DNA of 25,342 bases from Paraglomus occultum. Its lineage: Eukaryota; Glomeromycota; Glomeromycetes; Paraglomerales; Paraglomeraceae. How positions within the stretch are numbered: the stretch's first letter is position 1; every line of letters starts with the position of its first letter. The translations under genes and the position numbers were made by a program. Location of the stretch: positions 1 to 25,342 of the forward strand of contig CAJVPJ010000432.1 of the NCBI GenBank assembly GCA_910592205.1. The letters run 5' to 3'. The notes under the pieces were generated by a model. It saw nothing but the letters and a program-made list of their open reading frames with translations. It searched no databases and was not told where the DNA came from. Shown piece after piece: positions 11,745 through 21,092 of the stretch.

Positions 11745-11945
11745 TCAATTAGACCTCTCTTTGCATTCATAACGTTTTCCTTTTTGATATATATTCTCCG
11801 ATGATCTACCGTGTAACCTAATTGCGTTTGCATTGATATCTACAAGTTGCTCGAATGCATTCATTCTGTCCACGTCGCCAATTTCTGTTTCACCCTGTAT
11901 GTAGACAAAAAGCGTTTTTTTCCCTACAATAACCAAGCATGACAT
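11745..11945 (-). CDS. Small candidate protein, weak LAMTOR4-like similarity
   Basis: A 66-residue minus-strand frame from an ATG at 11945. The segment QGETEIGDVDRMNAFEQLV (17-35) followed by NANAIRLH (38-45) resembles the middle of LAMTOR4, the roadblock-fold Ragulator subunit that supports Rag GTPase/TORC1 signalling on lysosomes or vacuoles; the preceding CLVIVGKK-TLFVY would match its first strand. This is recalled similarity, not a search result. The uninterrupted frame ends about 20 residues after RLH, too short for the family. A splice after codon RLH (donor GTAGAT at 11809, branch-like CTAAT, acceptor at 11735, intron 75 bases) is possible but yields only about a dozen further residues. 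It may therefore be a partial or decayed gene, or a chance frame. Confidence 0.3.
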   Translation of the reverse strand: MSCLVIVGKKTLFVYIQGETEIGDVDRMNAFEQLVDINANAIRLHGRSSENIYQKGKRYECKERSN

Positions 11946-12001
11946 TAACGGTGAACACACTCCCTGAGTGCTGCGGTTCCGACGACTGAATAAACATTTT
12001 C

Positions 12002-12053
12002 ACGTATTGTGGTATGGTAAATTATCTACGTAATGTGGTATGGTAAATTACCA
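12002..12053. repeat. 26-base tandem duplication
   Basis: Two adjacent 26-base units, each starting ACGTA and containing TGTGGTATGGTAAATTA, identical at 23 of 26 positions. No frame or known motif is associated with it. Confidence 0.85.
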
Positions 12054-12818
12054 AGGGGTTTTTTTTACCGGTGGTTTAATCTCAGACGAGTAAGTGTTTT
12101 AGCTAGTTTTCTCGCGTAATTGATAATAATGAAACTTTCTGTTGACAAACAATCGCATTTTTGAAAAAACATATTGTTCAGTTTATGTATATTAGATGAT
12201 TCTACCGTATAACGCTTGGCATCGTAGATGGAAATGGGAGAATAACAACATTTAAGCAAAACATCAAGTTTGGAAGTTGATTCAGCTCTCGGCTTATCGA
12301 ACTTACCGTTCCGCTACTGCACAATCGACGAACAAATGTTGCGAAGGGTAAAGCATGCTTTAAACAATTGTTCTATTGGTTAGAAATAACGTTCGTGTAA
12401 TGCCAAGTATCAACATTTCCTGGAATCTCGTGCATGTTAAGTAATGGATAACATGCATTGTCTATACGATGGTAGTACAAGAATGATTGGAAAAGAAGTT
12501 CGACCCTGGTATGACAGTCGTAGTAACACATACGTGAAATTTTACCGTGGCAGTATAATTTGATGATGTTCTTACATAAAACAATATATCATAGGTTTAA
12601 AGTTTTACCCTTTGTATACAATCCTAATTTGTATTAATAATAAGTCCTTGTTCTCAAAATTCGCATCAAGAGAATGTTCCATTTTCATGCGTATTTCTTA
12701 TAAAGTAATGTTATAATGATTGCCGAAGAATGCTCATTGTAATCTGCAGAGTAAAAAGGAAAAGAAAAAAAGCGAAAAAACGACAGCAATCGTATAATTA
12801 CACTTGCGACCTCACAAG

Positions 12819-14657
12819 ATGTCAGAAAAAGATATAGTTGTCTACGCTGATAATGGAGAAAATTCCGGCTCTAACAATGGGCAAAGCTCTACTACTACCT
12901 CTACGGAATGGACGTGGAGAGACTTTCGGGCGTGCTTAGTTACCGGGGCTGGCTTTTTCATGACGGCATACGATTTATTTGCCATGAATCTTGTGAGCCT
13001 AATGCTCGCGTATGTCTATCGTTCAAAGCAGAACGAACTTACCGAAAATGAAGAATTGGGTTTGAAAGTGAGCGCCCAAATTGGAGCTATTTTCGGCCAA
13101 TTGCTATTTGGGTCTTTGGCGGATCGATATGGAAGGAAAAGGGTACATGTTCGATTATCTCTGTTGTGTCTTACGGGAAAAAAAAAAAGCAAGAAAACAA
13201 ACTTTTTTTTTATTCTAACCATAATTTTGGAAATAGATGTATGGCTTAGAGCTCATGGTTTCCATAGGAGCAACAATAAGTTCTGTATTAGTTGGTGATA
13301 GTCCAACGGTGTCAATAATCGGTAGTCTAATTTTTTACCGATTTATCCTGGGTATTGGCGTGGGCGGCGATTATCCACTTAGTGCAGGTAAGTTCTTCTA
13401 GCATACATTTTAACTCAATTTATTTAATTTTTTTTTCTAAATAATAATTATGTTCCTAGTTGTTACGGCCGAGTATTTCTCTGATTCAGGACATAGAGGA
13501 AAATTGATGGCGGTGGTTTTTGCCCAGCAGGGTTTCGGAATTCTTTGTGCGGCCTTGGTCTCTACATCTATGCTTGCGGCGTTTCGTTCATCAATCGATA
13601 AAAACCCGAATAGCCTAGACTATGTCTGGCGTCTTGTTCTTGGTTTCGGGGCTATTCCTGGTTTAGTGGCTCTCTTCTTTCGTCTGACCATCTCCGAAAC
13701 GCCACTTTATCAATTGTACATCCACAACAAACGCAAACAAGCAAGGGAAAACAGACAGGGAACCCAAAATAATCAGCAAGAGATAGATCCAGATCAAGAA
13801 AATATACATGGGATAAGCTTGACCGAGTTTTACAGGTTTTTCAGTAAAAGAGGGAATAGAAAATATTTAAAATATTTAATTGGGACGGCTATTGCGTGGT
13901 TTTGTGTCGATATATCCTTTTATGGAATCGGCCTAAACAACGCAACAATTCTCAAGGAAATTGGGTTTGATGTCAGCAAAACGAGCGCCGGCGCTTACAC
14001 CCAACTGTTGAACGCCAGCATTGGTAATGTTTTTATTACCATGATGGGCACTATTCCTGGGTATTTGATGACCATAGCGCTTATAGATAACAAAAATGTG
14101 GGCAGGATACGAATTATGTATATTGGATTTGCTATGTCTGCAGTTTTACTGCTTATTTTTGGTTGTGCATATAAGGAGATTGTGAACAATAGAGCCGGAT
14201 TTATCGCCATGTTTGTGTTAATCCAGGTAATGATAAGCATGATAAAATAAAAAGGTGAGAAATAAATTCTATCATACAACTTAATTATTACTTTATTTTT
14301 TCTTTTTTCAATTAGTTTTTCCAAAACTTTGGGCCCAACAGCATTACCTTTATTATGTCTGCCGAGCTGTTTCCAACGGAATACCGTGCTACAGCATTTG
14401 GTGTCAGCGCCGCAATTGGTAAATTGGGCGCTGTAATATCGCAGATAGGATTTAGCAAACTTCGTGACGTGGGCGGAAAGGATCCAAACAATGCAAACGA
14501 GTTTCTTGGACCACTCATTGCTATTACCACTATTTTCATGGTAATCGGTTTGGTAGTTACGTATTTTTGCTTTGATTATAATGAGGATGTTCGGGAAAAG
14601 TTATCAAAGCCTTTGACAGACGGAAACGCCGACGATGACAGTATGGAAAATGCGTAA
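12819..14657 (+). CDS. Pho84-type phosphate transporter, plus-strand paralog
   Basis: MFS phosphate:H+ symporter family member, 527 residues in four exons: 12819-13142, 13237-13387, 13460-14226 and 14316-14657. Introns are 94, 72 and 89 bases, GT-AG, phases 0, 1, 0. Seen: a hydrophilic N-terminus of about 35 residues, TM1 GAGFFMTAYDLFAMNL (44-59), the loop motif ADRYGRKR (101-108), the family signature GGDYPLSA (151-158), AQQGFGIL (180-187), WRLVLGFGAIP (215-225), a hydrophilic Gln/Asn-rich central loop (about 245-275), WFCVDISFYGIGLNN (305-319), FGPNSITF (419-426) and GKLGAVISQ (449-457). Asp153, Asp309 and Lys450 occupy the positions implicated in H+ and phosphate handling in yeast Pho84. 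The first Asp of the usual TDxYD of TM1 is replaced (MTAYD) in both paralogs. The start chosen is the first ATG, and the frame is open upstream only to a TTG. It should import inorganic phosphate. Confidence 0.9.
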
Positions 14658-15188
14658 CCAGCTTGATGCTTGTTCTAAAATATGGCTACTGCCGCTGATT
14701 TTATGATAATTGGATTTATAGCCACGGTTTAACACCTTAAGAATGCCAACGATAAGTAACTTGCTGTATAATTAACATTCGAGTAATGGGGTATTACACC
14801 AATTTATTATATAGCATGTAAATATAACAGAAATATGCAATATTTCAAAAAGTACAAGTTTATTGTCAAATTACACGCGTTTGTGCCAGAATTATCATTA
14901 ACATACTACGTGACGAAATGTTACATAACCAATATAAGCCGAAAATGATTATATCTATGTCTGGGACTTGGAATTTATACGTGTGTAGAAAATACGGAGG
15001 GTGCACGCCAATTGTTTATTAAATTTGTCGATATACAGCAATACGAAAACAGTTGCGTAATTCCAAATGTTAACATTGACAAATTTATGTTTGCTTATTT
15101 TTGACATTATTTCAAATGCCGCACGATATTTGATATGTAATTTGAAAGCTTAAACATAATATGCCTTATTACCGGGAAATTTCGTCTC

Positions 15189-15310
15189 TTACTTTTTTTT
15201 TCTTCTTTTCTTTTTGGTTAATCTGTTGTTTTTTTGCCGTTCTGGTTCTCTTGTTCCGATTCTAATTTTCTGTCTCCTGTGCCTCTTTTCCTTTAATTTT
15301 TTTATTGTAC
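15189..15310. other. Pyrimidine-rich tract
   Basis: About 120 bases of mostly T with interspersed C on the plus strand and few purines. Such homopyrimidine tracts may be retroposon remnants or unusual-structure DNA; nothing here decides which. Confidence 0.4.
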
Positions 15311-16350
15311 ATTAGCTCTCACTTCTCCCAGAAATTTTTGTGTGTGCATTTTGCCTCTTTTTACAAACAACCAATGCATGTGTTAAAGACGGCAATTTTG
15401 ACACACAAATAATTGTATTTATTTTTTAGACAAACGACAAAAGTTTGATAGTTTTCTTTCTTTGTTTTTGCAAACTCCTGTAAATGTTATGCTATTAACA
15501 AATATTATATTTGACGTAAAAATTAATAACGTACAGGCCAAAAAACAAAAACTTAGCTAAATTACTTTATCTGATGCGGAAAGTAAACAGATGGCATGCC
15601 ACATTTGTAAAACAAATTCCACGCTGTATTATGGCTGTTGTGCCTGAGTTTGGAACCTGTCTCAATTCTGAAGCCAGACACTCAGTCCAGAACCGGACAG
15701 GTTTCCCAAATAAGATACAACATCACATTAGATTAATCTCTTGGCCCAATATTTATGTAATAGCATCGAAATAATGTGACAATCTTGAACTGAATTGACC
15801 CATTCTCAGAACGGGCCCAGAATAGGTCTCAACATTACCAAAGCTATTTGATAGACAATATGTCAAGTAAAAAAAAACAAATAAATAACGAATCAACAAC
15901 ATATAATGCAAAAAAAAATTCTAAACGAGTAAGAACGTTGACTTGCAACTACAATGACGTGAAGAAATTTCGCGCATTAAGTGGCTGCAGTTTAAAACTG
16001 CTGTTAATCGTTGAATTAATAAGGCACAGCAAAATATTACAGAAATATCGTAAAAAAACAACCAATTTATTTTGCAATGGACTTTGTTAATCCGGAAATA
16101 AGCAAGTGCACCGTATGCTGAAGACATATGGAATAGCGACGGAACTAGCCTCTTTTTGAAGATAAAGTTTGCTCGTACTAAAATTTTAGACTATAAAAAA
16201 ATATACGGTCGCGTTACAATTCTTAATTTATTGTCAAAAAACCCCGGGTAACGCAAAATTTACCTATTCATTATTACAGGAACGAGTCGCAAGTTGACAT
16301 TTTAACAACATTCTTCTTTAGCTTGACAAAGATTGGAAAAAAGGAGTCTA

Positions 16351-16509
16351 GTTTATTTCCCCGACAATTACTTCCCCGACAGTTTAGTTCCCCAACATTT
16401 ACTTCCCCGACAGTTTAGTTCCCCGACGATTGTCAGGGAAATAATTATCGGGGAAATAAACTGTCGGGGAAATGAGCTGTCGGGGAAGTGATTGTCGGGA
16501 GAATGAACG
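16351..16509. repeat. Fold-back array of TTCCCCGACA decamers
   Basis: Five direct decamers start at 16357, 16372, 16388, 16403 and 16419 (two carry single-base changes). Five inverted decamers TGTCGGGGAA or close variants start at 16431, 16446, 16462, 16478 and 16493. Spacing alternates 15/16 bases, making 31-base dimer units. The two arms pair almost end to end with a loop of only a few bases, so either strand or a transcript could form a hairpin of about 70 pairs. No target-site duplication or transposase is visible. Possible readings: a MITE or fold-back element, a satellite fragment, or a protein-binding array. Confidence 0.85.
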
Positions 16510-16913
16510 GATTCCGGAAAAAACAAAATAAAATTTTTATTGCTGGTTGATAGTGCGCGGCACATATAATTATGCAAAGAATTTCCGAAAAGTACAGCAA
16601 ATGAAGGCTGCCTTTATTCACTTGAGAAAAGGCTGCTCAAACGATTGCCAAATAATTTAACACATATATATTACTGATGAAGATGTAATGGATTGGTGAA
16701 TAGGGGGAGATGAGTAGCGAAATGTGAAGCAATACGTAATATAGAGTCTCAGTATATCAATCGATACAGTTTATCAGAATGTGGCAAGATTATCGAAATC
16801 TGAGCTAGCTATTCGGCGAGAGCCTGAACGAGCTAGTCTTCACCATTTTTAAGATAAATGAATTGATAAACACAATTAGGGAATTATTATTTCAGTGATG
16901 TCGCATGATTTGC

Positions 16914-16938
16914 TATAGTGAAATTGCGGTTCACTATA
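16914..16938. repeat. Perfect 9-base hairpin
   Basis: TATAGTGAA at 16914-16922 and TTCACTATA at 16930-16938 pair perfectly around the seven-base loop ATTGCGG. There is no T-run after it and no neighbouring gene within 1 kb, so a terminator role is not supported. Confidence 0.7.
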
Positions 16939-17393
16939 AAATATTAATGTATGAAGTACTTAATAAAAACTGCTAACTACTAGTATGCATTTCCGCTTGT
17001 TCCCAGATTTGATTATGTCATAACAAGAAACCCTTTTTCAAAAAAGGTTTGTAAGCCACAGTAAAAAATGAGTATATTAAATTATATATTTCAAATTTGC
17101 CTTATCAGCATGCACTGATAAACAAAGCACAAAAATTACATAATATTACGTATTTGATTATGAAAGCAGCATTGTCATACATCATCACCGAGGGTTGTGG
17201 CCAGTTGCACAAACTCTGGTAGTCTGTCCAATAATTAAAATCAATGACAGAAGTTGAGTTGATTCTACCTTAGGGGAATGCGTCATTGATGGTATTTATT
17301 ACTAACTATATTAGACATCAATCATTCAATACTTGGTATCAGACGACTATATGACTACGTGAGTATATTATCAGCTAATCTGTTAGTAACCCG

Positions 17394-17534
17394 TTTCGTA
17401 AGATCGAAAGTCGGGACGTTCCAGCCTATTGCTATTGACACTTTGGCTGCTTCCGATGGCAATCGCTTACGAAATCTGTGTCCAAGACTCTAGTCCGCGA
17501 GAGGACTTGGGTTCTGGGCTTTCCGTAGTCTTGG
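17394..17534 (+). ncRNA. Possible structured RNA, two consecutive hairpins
   Basis: Arm 1: TTTCGTAAG (17394-17402) pairs with CTTACGAAA (17466-17474); TCGG/CCGA and AGCC/GGCT can nest inside. Arm 2: CCAAGACT (17482-17489) pairs with AGTCTTGG (17527-17534); inside it AGTCC (17492-17496) pairs with GGACT (17503-17507). The segment is richer in G+C than its surroundings. The two-hairpin layout recalls H/ACA snoRNAs, but the 7-base hinge lacks ANANNA and no ACA box follows, so the class is unassigned. The strand is arbitrary. Confidence 0.25.
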
Positions 17535-17671
17535 TGCTAACCAATAGTCTAGTCTTATTTTGTCAGTTATTTACTACGTTTGGCATCAGTGTGTAAGTAC
17601 ACTATTACACCGATTGTTATACGATCGGGTACACTTGTTGTTATCAAAACGTTTTAGTACTATAATGACAA

Positions 17672-17739
17672 GGGGGGGACGGTCTGGAAACAGTATCACA
17701 AGGATTTCCCGTAGGTTTGAGTCGTTGGGGGAGGGGGGG
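17672..17739 (+). other. Clustered G runs, G-quadruplex candidate
   Basis: G7 at 17672-17678, G5 at 17727-17731 and G7 at 17733-17739, followed by CGG. The last two runs separated by a single A could fold as an intramolecular quadruplex on the plus strand. Function unknown. Confidence 0.5.
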
Positions 17740-18174
17740 CGGAGCAAGAACCGATCACCGTAGTCCTGAAGCTCGACTAGATTGTTATTGAGCAAATGTG
17801 CCAAAAAAAAAGTCTTGTTGTATTGAGCGTCAAAGGTAAAATGGCACCCAACCATGATCATAGACTGCGTGCATGCAAGCTTTTCATGGATAATAGAACG
17901 GCGTCGCCTCAAAGTGCCAAGTCAACTATCGAGATTACATGCCGGTGAAAATCCAACATACAGGGTGTTCATGGTAATACATTCACAAGTCCACGCCTGC
18001 ATATTTCGCTTTTCGGATTTGGTCTTGATTTCTCTAGCTTCATGTCGTTCACAGGAATAGTCTAATATTTACCGCAGATTCAGAGCTAATAAATCTGTAC
18101 ATCTGATCGTAAAATCATCGAACGTCATATGTTTTTTGAGGAAGAATAGGAAAGAGAGTGTGTGTGTGAGTGAA

Positions 18175-18189
18175 GGGGGGGGGGGGGGG
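18175..18189 (+). repeat. Fifteen-base poly-G tract
   Basis: An uninterrupted G15 run preceded by GA/GT-rich sequence, about 26 bases beyond the stop codon of the predicted secreted-protein gene (in its 3' flank). Such runs are length-unstable and prone to sequencing error. Confidence 0.8.
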
Positions 18190-18215
18190 CAAAGACTCGT
18201 AGGTTTTGTTGTCTT

Positions 18216-18716
18216 TCAAACGACTTCTACATCTGTAACTACATCTGTATCTCGTTCTTCATCGCAGTATAGAATTTTCACTAAACCTTTCCAAGAATGA
18301 ATCATAGAAACGTTACACGTCTGTTTCAGTTCAAATTTTCCATTCTCATGATTTCGATGGTATGCGATCTGGTAACCACAAACAAGGGCTCGTATGTGCT
18401 TCCTGCATTGATGCGCTGTCCAACTTTTCACTACCGCCGCCGCAATCTGGGAACATCGTCAAATGATCCCAAATTGAAAACCCTTTGTAGACTATTTTTT
18501 GCCAAGTAGATAGACATGGACTTTGATACAGTTCCGTTGTAAATGGATGGAACCCGTTTTGCGATTTGTGATATAATAGTGACGGAAGCTTCCGTTCAGT
18601 CAAGTTTGGGAGATAAATTAGCTGTTCTTTCCATATCCATGGTCACCTGCCAGTGTAACAATTGCCACGAAAGAGAACATTAACATAGATAGATGTTGTG
18701 GTAACAGTCTATCCAT
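18216..18716 (-). CDS. Predicted small secreted protein, four cysteines
   Basis: Three-exon model built by eye: 18716-18647, 18588-18530, 18446-18216, giving 119 residues. Introns of 58 and 83 bases have GT-AG ends (GTGACC, GTATCA), possible branch sequences, and phases that fit. Seen: an N-terminal signal-peptide-like stretch (MLMFSFVAIVTLA, residues 11-23), a Lys-Arg at 34-35 that could be a Kex2-type processing site, a sequon at 41, Cys at 57, 66, 87 and 104 (HQCRKHIRALVCGYQ; LKQTCNVS; ILYCDEER), and an acidic tail. No family is recognised. Small secreted Cys-containing proteins of plant- or animal-associated fungi are often effectors, but that is inference only. Two rival frames across the middle exon are also open; exon 3 and the signal-peptide exon are the best-supported parts. 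The second exon could be wrong. Confidence 0.45.
18582..18595. repeat. 14-base perfect palindrome
   Basis: ACGGAAGCTTCCGT is its own reverse complement. It spans the proposed intron 1 / exon 2 border of the secreted-protein model. Probably incidental. Confidence 0.6.
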
Positions 18717-19140
18717 GATCTGATGATTGAGGACCGTTGCCTGTCCATTCTAGATTATGAGAAACGGGCAAATTTTTGTTGCACACCATGCCCTTTTGTT
18801 TATATCATGTGACTGATAATATGTACATTTTTTGCAGGTATACTTCTGTAGCTCTATTTATCTTTTCCCATCATGCTGCCGTAATTAAATAAATTCTGAT
18901 GTTGCACTGATTACTTTACTTACACTGATTACGCCTTGCGCAAAGTTTCTGCAAATAACAAACGCCCATTATCTGGTATTTTCGAGTAAATTCCATTCCA
19001 TTGTATAAATCAGCCCAAAAATTGCGAATAAAAATGGGTTTAATAATAAAATTATATAAATTATTAATTAATGTCTCATTACCTGTTGTTAAGTAAAGCT
19101 AATAATTTAATAGAAACTTGTAACAAAAAACGGTTCGAGT
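18717..19140. other. Short intergenic region
   Basis: 424 bases between the start of the secreted-protein model and the stop of the second F-box gene, both on the minus strand. It must contain the promoter of the former and the 3' UTR of the latter. No clear TATA box is visible at the usual distance. Confidence 0.5.
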
Positions 19141-20052
19141 CTACGAATTTGCAGAATATAAAGTAAACTCTTCTGTTGTAGTATTCCCTAATCTTCTCTC
19201 CAAGGATACATTATTCTTCCTCCTACTCAGTGCTGCCAACTGCTCCATCATATTTCCATATTTTGCTGCAGCCCTTGGTTCATAGTACCAATAAGCGACA
19301 ACAATATGGAAATTATAATTGGGAAAACTGTTCGCTAAAAATTCAAAAAAGTCGACGTCCATCTCGTTTTTATTATTAAATTCGAGTCGTAAATTCTTTA
19401 AAGCGGGTAAATGTCCGGGTGAGAACAGCTCAGCCACGCCAAATCCAGTCACGGCCAAACATCCAGCAAGATCAATCCACTCCAATGCGTGCCATGAATT
19501 AGGGCTAGTGGCAATGCGAAGAAGAGATGCATCTGTAATGCCGGCTCCTATTATTCTTAGTTCTTTGAGGTTAGTACAGTGTACGAGAACTGGTGCGAGG
19601 AAATCGTCTGTAACGGCAGTTACTGAACTCGCAAATAGTTTAGGTCCCCACAGTCTGAGACTTTGTAGAGTCTTTTTGTTAGACTTGACCCAGTCACGTA
19701 AGAAGTCTGAATCTAAATTCTTACATTTAAGCAGCTGAATAGATGTCAACGATGTACAACAATTTAGTAGCAATTCCTTGTCATCCGATGATAAATCGAT
19801 CAAAGAGAATAAAATTGATTCTATGTGATGGGCGTATTTGTTTAAGAGTCCGGACGAGACAAAAGTATTCCACTTGTCCTGGGAGTTGAATGAAACCGAG
19901 CTATAGTTGACAATAACTGCACACGCATGCCATCGTTTGCAAGTGAGAGAGATGGATGCAATGTCCCTTGATAAATCACGGAGATGATGAAAGATTTTGA
20001 GAAGTATGCCCTCGGGGAAGGAGTTTATGTCTCGCAAAGTTTTGACGGACAT
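19141..20052 (-). CDS. Short F-box / leucine-rich-repeat protein
   Basis: Intronless gene of 303 residues. Seen: an F-box at about 8-46 (INSFPEGILLKIFHHL, then ISLTCKRWHACAV), followed by LRR-type segments: CTSLTSIQLLKCKNLDSDFL, LQSLRLWGPK, LKELRIIGAGITDASLLRIA, LEWIDLAGCLAVTGFGVAEL and LKNLRLEFNN, then a basic C-terminal tail. In the family the F-box docks on Skp1 of an SCF ubiquitin ligase and the LRRs recognise the target. The start is the ATG at 20052; the frame extends seven codons upstream, but only to a TTG. It is much shorter than the other F-box gene in the window and shares no close sequence with it, so the two are not a recent duplicate pair. Confidence 0.8.
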   Translation of the reverse strand: MSVKTLRDINSFPEGILLKIFHHLRDLSRDIASISLTCKRWHACAVIVNYSSVSFNSQDKWNTFVSSGLLNKYAHHIESILFSLIDLSSDDKELLLNCCTSLTSIQLLKCKNLDSDFLRDWVKSNKKTLQSLRLWGPKLFASSVTAVTDDFLAPVLVHCTNLKELRIIGAGITDASLLRIATSPNSWHALEWIDLAGCLAVTGFGVAELFSPGHLPALKNLRLEFNNKNEMDVDFFEFLANSFPNYNFHIVVAYWYYEPRAAAKYGNMMEQLAALSRRKNNVSLERRLGNTTTEEFTLYSANS

Positions 20053-21044
20053 TGTACAAATGAAACTATACAATAGTATGTGGATATGTGAGTGTTTAGA
20101 AGGCCCGTAGCGTGTCTAGTCGGGTAAAATTTTGGTGTTTATTGTTGAACAGCTGTTAAGTTGTATGATATTGTCCAATATTGGTACTTTAATATTCTCT
20201 TCCTCATCTGTTATTCCTATTGTACTTTGCAGTGGTTTTTTTTTCTCGACTTGGTTATATTTTTTTTCGTGTTTGCGTGTGATTGATGATTGCAATAAAG
20301 CTGGGGGGAAACATCTATCTTCCTGGTGAATTATGATGCAGAAAAGGGGGGGTTTATAAATTTTACTCTAAATTGCTGCAAAGTTACGTCATCTCGGGTA
20401 GAATGCAGCTCAATGTTTGTAGTGCGATCAATGACATCACATACACATTTGGTGTAAATTATGAAAATCCGCAGACATTTCTGGCAATGGAACAAAGGTG
20501 TTTAGGCCTCTGCAGAACATCTGCTAAATTAAAAAAAAAGAAAAAAGGGAGGCGCAAGACAGTTGCCGTTTCCATCGCGTTGTTACTTAGTGCTAGCAAT
20601 ACACGATGACGACATTTGGCTTTGACGTTTCCCATTGTTTTATCGTTATTTGATTATAATCTATCGACACTGTGCATCTATGAACACATGAGGAATAAAT
20701 AACATGCAGAACCCAAAAAAGTCGACGTTACGTTATCCCAGTTACATAACAAGTATAATATGGGTATGCAGTGTCCAGTGGACCGTTACGAATATCAACG
20801 GTGATGGTAATGGTAAAGGAGCATGTTTAGTGGATTTGTTTTTTTGGTTAAAGGCGTACAAAGGAAATTGCGACACAAACTTAAGGATATAAACAATCGT
20901 CGAGTGACTTGATACGATTCCAAAACCATCGTCCAACGATACCAAGGGATTGTGAAATCATGTATATACATACTGTCTACAATTGTAAATACCCTTCTTG
21001 CTCAATTCGAGCAAAGAACTTTTGCCAAAAATGGGACAGTCGAT

Positions 21045-21092
21045 AACACTAATGAAAACGCTAATGAAAACACTAATGAAAACACCAATGAA
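21045..21092. repeat. 12-base tandem repeat, four copies
   Basis: Four copies of AACACTAATGAA with single changes. The plus-strand frame reads Asn-Thr-Asn-Glu repeats and the period is a multiple of three, but the surrounding 88-codon frame has only a GTG start and no other protein-like features, so a coding role is not supported. Confidence 0.8.

Larger units (their letters stand above)
10326..12818. other. Divergent intergenic region between the two phosphate transporters
   Basis: Nearly 2.5 kb separates the two start codons, so the promoters are probably independent. I found no CACGTG, the core Pho4-type site. It contains a TA/CT microsatellite near 11236-11267, a 26-base tandem duplication at 12002-12053 and a short minus-strand coding candidate at 11745-11945. 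Between 11460 and 11650 both strands carry short protein-like frames of fewer than 40 codons that I could not assemble. Confidence 0.5.
14658..18215. other. Long intergenic region with structured and repetitive DNA
   Basis: About 3.5 kb without a gene that I can support. The first 35 or so bases after the stop resemble the matching 3' UTR of the minus-strand paralog (both contain CTTGATGCTTGTT). Next come a pyrimidine-rich tract (15189-15310), a patch at 15650-15830 with diverged repeat-like segments, the TTCCCCGACA fold-back array, a perfect 9-base hairpin, a double-hairpin segment and poly-G runs. Frames at 15574-15774 and 17586-17912 lack family features. Confidence 0.5.

Noticed and set aside
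14312-14539. Minus-strand frame opposite the last transporter exon, similar to 8712-8939 plus
   Set aside because: Both are antisense shadows of the same conserved exon in the two paralogs.
16368-16577. Minus-strand 69-codon frame across the fold-back array
   Set aside because: Its content comes from the decamer repeats; no start context or domain.
17586-17912. Minus-strand 108-codon frame
   Set aside because: It spans the poly-G runs (as Pro-rich codons) and has no recognisable motif or splice context.
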